Source: Paractinoplanes durhamensis
Lineage (GTDB): Bacteria > Actinomycetota > Actinomycetes > Mycobacteriales > Micromonosporaceae
NCBI RefSeq assembly: GCF_016862175.1
Contig: NZ_BOML01000013.1
Span: forward strand, 310,001-374,000
DNA: 64,000 bases
Direction: 5' to 3'
Part shown: positions 61,342 through 64,000 of the stretch, piece after piece
Position numbering within the stretch: position 1 is the first letter of the stretch
How the letters are laid out: each line of letters opens with the position of its first letter
Made by a program: the position numbers and the translations under genes
The notes under the pieces: generated by a model
The model's input: the letters and a program-made list of their open reading frames with translations, nothing else
The model's database searches: none
What the model was told of the DNA's origin: nothing

Positions 61342-63109
61342 CCGTACGGCTCGCCCGTGCCAGCCACTCCGCCAGGACCGACGGGTCCGGGGCAGGGTTG
61401 CGGGTACCACGATGCACCGCCCGGACCAGGGCGGCATCCTCACGGAGGACTGCTGCCGCCGGCCCATCGACGGCCAAGCCGAGACCGCTCCACGCGTCGA
61501 GGTCGTCCGGGTCATCGAGCAGACGGCGGGTGAAAGCCGCGGCGGCCTCAGCGCGCTCCGCGTGCAGGAGGTTCGCGTCCGCGTCGTCCACCCCCATCGC
61601 GCGAAGGCGATCCGTAAGAGGCACGTCTCCTCGAATCACCCATCTGCGGGCGAGGGCGAGCCGTCCTTGGGACCATTGCCGCTGACCCGCAACGACGACA
61701 TATCCAGGATCCAGGACCGGCGCATCCTTTCCGCTCGACCAGGCGACGACGAGCCGATCCACGGTGTCCTTCGCCGGGCTCAAATGCCGGAGGCGCCAAC
61801 CCGTGCGATGAGCGGAAGCTACCAGTTCGGCCGCGCGTACCGCGGTTTCGGTGGTCGGGGCGAGCTTCCACCCGGCGACGCGGTCGGCCAAGCCGTTGAT
61901 CAGGCGCTCACCGAGGCGGGTAAGTCCATCCGAGCCGGCCGCCGCACGGAGAGCCTGTTCCACCTGAAGGCGCGAGAGAACATATTCAAACTCGTCGGCC
62001 GGTGACTGGCTCAGGCCTGCCTGGACACGCCAGAAGTCCGATATATCAACAAATGCATATATTCCTTGGATCAGACCGGCCAACGGTCTCGGATCGTCCC
62101 GCCAGGGGGCATACAGATTCTCCCGCTGAACGCCCGAGGTTGCCGGCAGCAGATGCAGAAGACCACCTAGCCGGATGTGCGCAGATTCGTGGACCAGAGC
62201 GACGGCCAAGGCCCGGGCATCGACAGGCTGGGAGACAAGGACGCTACCGAAAGCCTCACCGGTCGACGCGCTCCGCGTCTCGCCCACACCGTTGTCGCTC
62301 AGGGGGACAAGGGAAACCACACCGTCGGCCATGGCTTCCGCAGAGGCCCGGTGATGCGCGCAGAGGATCTCCCAGGCTTCGGACAAGAGGGACCCCCACC
62401 GCTCGTGATCGGCCATCGACAGCCGTTGCGGCTCGACCGGATCGCCAAGGTCACGAAACAGATCGATGTCGTCGAGTGTCACCTCCATGACGGGATCGGA
62501 GCCGACCCGAAGCCGGCGCAGCTCCCACCAGTCGCCATCCCCCGACCAGCTTCGGCCGTCAGCTGCGACCGTCAAGTCTTGCCCACGGCGATGGAGCGTC
62601 ACCTGATGGCCATCCGTCTCAGCCTCGGCAACACCCCACGCCGCCCGGTCCGAAAACACCGCCATGCCCAAGCCGGGCAGCATCACCTTGCCATCACGCA
62701 CCGGAATAGCCGTGGCCCAGCTGCGGCCCTGACGGACCGCGCCGACGAACGCCAGGGCATGCAGAACGCCGGCATCAACCCACAGCGGAGACGGCGACGT
62801 CACGAGGCCGCGAGCGCGGCGCAGAAGGTAAGCAGCCCAGCTCCCGACCTGCGGATGCAACAGCAATTCTCGAAACATCGCCCGATCCGAGGCGTCGATC
62901 TCCATCAGCATCTCGATCGAGGTGGCCGGCGGCGGCAACGGTCCGAGCAGATCAGGCCGGTGCGTGACGAGGTCCACGACGGCGCCGAGGAGCAGGAGAC
63001 GCCGGCTGAACTCGGTTCGCCACAGTGCATCTGTCAGATCCGCACTCCCGTATCCATGGCAGAGCAGATCCACATGCGAGTCCTTGATGCGGTGGTTCGC
63101 CGACAACAT
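61313..63109 (-). CDS. aKG-HExxH-type peptide beta-hydroxylase-like protein
   Basis: The ATG at 63109 has GGAGGGG seven bases upstream; frames further up are not domain-like. The 598-residue protein has a helical N-terminus (EFSRRLLLLGAVVDLV). The HExxH domain follows: ALVHESAHIRLGGLLHL (His307, Glu308, His311), then LYAPWRDDPRPLAGLIQGIY and FVDISDFWRVQ, which is the signature wording of the HExxH module found in FxSxx-COOH/RiPP loci, either fused to radical SAM proteins or free-standing. The C-terminal 150 residues are helical (TRRLLDDPDDLDAW). It probably hydroxylates the peptide encoded at 59824. Convergent overlap with the nucleosidase gene. Confidence 0.8.
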   Translation of the reverse strand: MLSANHRIKDSHVDLLCHGYGSADLTDALWRTEFSRRLLLLGAVVDLVTHRPDLLGPLPPPATSIEMLMEIDASDRAMFRELLLHPQVGSWAAYLLRRARGLVTSPSPLWVDAGVLHALAFVGAVRQGRSWATAIPVRDGKVMLPGLGMAVFSDRAAWGVAEAETDGHQVTLHRRGQDLTVAADGRSWSGDGDWWELRRLRVGSDPVMEVTLDDIDLFRDLGDPVEPQRLSMADHERWGSLLSEAWEILCAHHRASAEAMADGVVSLVPLSDNGVGETRSASTGEAFGSVLVSQPVDARALAVALVHESAHIRLGGLLHLLPATSGVQRENLYAPWRDDPRPLAGLIQGIYAFVDISDFWRVQAGLSQSPADEFEYVLSRLQVEQALRAAAGSDGLTRLGERLINGLADRVAGWKLAPTTETAVRAAELVASAHRTGWRLRHLSPAKDTVDRLVVAWSSGKDAPVLDPGYVVVAGQRQWSQGRLALARRWVIRGDVPLTDRLRAMGVDDADANLLHAERAEAAAAFTRRLLDDPDDLDAWSGLGLAVDGPAAAVLREDAALVRAVHRGTRNPAPDPSVLAEWLARASRTATPGSSSAG

Positions 63110-63358
63110 CAAGGCCCCTCCAAGCACGAGTCTGAGCAGACAGCTCCCACATGGCCACTCTAAGCGCAGGGCCCCTTCCGATCGATTGCTACAAATGGGC
63201 TCCGGGCGCGGCCCGCACCACGGCGACCGCCTCGTGCCGCCGGCCTTGCCGGCCTCGCACACCACGGCGGCTCCCCGTGCGAGCGGCCCTCTCCGCAGGG
63301 AGGCGTTGGTAAGTCCGGGCAGACTCTTAGCGGAAATGTTTGCACTTGTTTCTTTCTG

Positions 63359-63387
63359 TTGACATCACGGATGTCTATGCGTAAATG
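63359..63387 (+). promoter_or_regulatory. predicted promoter of the PA14-domain protein
   Basis: TTGACA (63359-63364) and TAAATG (63382-63387) are spaced by 17 bases, 37 bases before the ATG at 63425. An AAGGGA ribosome binding site lies nine bases upstream of the start. The preceding interval 63110-63358 holds only the upstream region of the hydroxylase gene and no gene I can support. Confidence 0.55.
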
Positions 63388-63424
63388 TGCTCGCAACGCG
63401 TCGTTGATCGAAGGGAAACACTCG

Positions 63425-64000
63425 ATGCTGCGATCACCCCTGCGACCACTACTGCTTGCCGCCCTGATGGTTCTGTCCATATTGGTGGCGCCGGCCGGCG
63501 TCGCGACCGCTGCCGCCGCCGATGTGCATGGGCTCAAGGGCGAGTACTTCCGGATGTCGGCGCCCGGCGCCCGGGACTTCGCGGAGCTCGGCGGGATCGT
63601 GCTCGACCCGAACATCGATCTCGGCGGGCTGGTCGGGACGTTCCAGTCGCTGACCGGGCGCACCGAGCACACCACCGCCCGCTGGACCGGCAAGCTCACC
63701 GCCCCGGCCACCGGCGACTACACGTTCTCGATGATCGGCGACAACGGGTTCCGGTTCTCGCTGGACGAGCAGCCGGTGATCGACCACTGGGTCGGCGACT
63801 GGGACGTCGAGCAGAACAGCGCCCCGGTGCATCTCGTGGCGGGTGAGGCCCACGTCGTACGCATCGAGATGTTCCAGGATGTCGGCGGTGCCAACCTGTT
63901 CCTGCGATGGGCGGCGGCCGGGCTCGCCAAGCAGATCGTGCCCGAATCGGCGTTCACCCCGCCGGACGGCTTCCAGATCTTCCCGGTCGACTTCACGGTC
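63425..64000 (+). CDS. secreted PA14-domain protein (partial, cut by window edge)
   Basis: The first 192 codons are present. A Sec signal peptide (LLLAALMVLSILVAPAGVAT, cleavage near AAAADV) is followed by a PA14 domain (LKGEYFRMSAPGARDFAEL, ARWTGKLTAPATGDYTFSMI, DNGFRFSLDEQPVIDHWVGD, NLFLRWAAAG). PA14 domains bind carbohydrate and often accompany glycosidases or large exported enzymes. The catalytic part, if any, lies beyond the window. GC-rich codon use returns here, so it belongs to the ordinary chromosome and not to the island. Confidence 0.85.
   Translation, partial: MLRSPLRPLLLAALMVLSILVAPAGVATAAAADVHGLKGEYFRMSAPGARDFAELGGIVLDPNIDLGGLVGTFQSLTGRTEHTTARWTGKLTAPATGDYTFSMIGDNGFRFSLDEQPVIDHWVGDWDVEQNSAPVHLVAGEAHVVRIEMFQDVGGANLFLRWAAAGLAKQIVPESAFTPPDGFQIFPVDFTV

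Noticed and set aside
56017..63424. Mobile element ends or a tRNA attachment site bounding the island
   Set aside because: No integrase, transposase, tRNA-like sequence or flanking direct repeat could be found by eye, so the island call rests on composition and gene content only.

Overview
The window is high-GC actinomycete chromosome, with GTG/TTG starts, dense overlapping genes, Tat and Sec signal peptides, and AfsR/SARP, GAF-ANTAR and SigE-type regulators. The gene mix looks like a Micromonosporaceae genome (Actinoplanes-like). That is a judgement by eye, since no rRNA, tRNA or other taxonomic marker lies in the window.

Left part (1-30,800): regulatory and secreted functions. A SARP regulator is cut by the left edge. 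It is followed by a proline-rich membrane protein, a DesR-like response regulator without the usual phospho-aspartate, and an AfsR-type BTAD/NB-ARC/TPR regulator in an operon with an alpha/beta hydrolase and a GNAT acetyltransferase. Then come a PNP-oxidase-like protein, an M36 metallopeptidase, a 1204-residue LPXTG-anchored FG-GAP/Ig surface protein, a membrane FKBP, a GbsR-regulated ABC exporter, a SLOG-like protein, a lectin-metalloprotease and an ECF sigma operon. A carbohydrate block follows: a GH62 arabinofuranosidase, a sigma factor fused to a ZAS motif, a membrane helix and an extracellular arabinose-binding (AbfB) domain, and a clan GH-A glycosidase. Two GAF-ANTAR proteins and a BTRD1-repeat protein close the section.

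Middle part (30,896-51,264): a large organosulfur-scavenging locus. A flavin monooxygenase and a cysteine synthase/CBS-like enzyme run on the + strand. A roughly 17-kb run of 15 tightly packed genes lies on the - strand: an APC permease, an alpha/beta hydrolase, a nitroreductase-like protein, an SsuD-like monooxygenase, a 60-residue protein, an Eis acetyltransferase, four further luciferase-like proteins, a DszC/SfnB-like acyl-CoA-dehydrogenase-fold enzyme and a complete oligopeptide-type ABC importer. The run starts with a 28-codon ORF resembling the actinomycete RR-x-x-DL-x-R leader peptides. A CCTAT-N7-ATAGG-like palindrome sits at several of the locus promoters. The genes together suggest uptake, N-acetylation, oxidative C-S cleavage and sulfide recapture into cysteine.

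Right part (51,350-64,000): a patatin and two divergent beta-helix proteins, one fused to an SGNH hydrolase, then a frameshifted XRE-type pseudogene, then an island that reads as visibly less GC-rich (about 56,017-63,400). The island carries an FxsT-like NB-ARC/TPR protein, a small ORF resembling the FxSxx-COOH precursor peptides but without the FxSxx tail, a nucleoside-phosphorylase-fold protein whose C-terminus aligns by eye with the N-terminus of the NB-ARC protein, and an aKG-HExxH-type peptide hydroxylase. No radical SAM cyclophane synthase is present. This is the best candidate for an undescribed system. The window ends inside a secreted PA14-domain protein.
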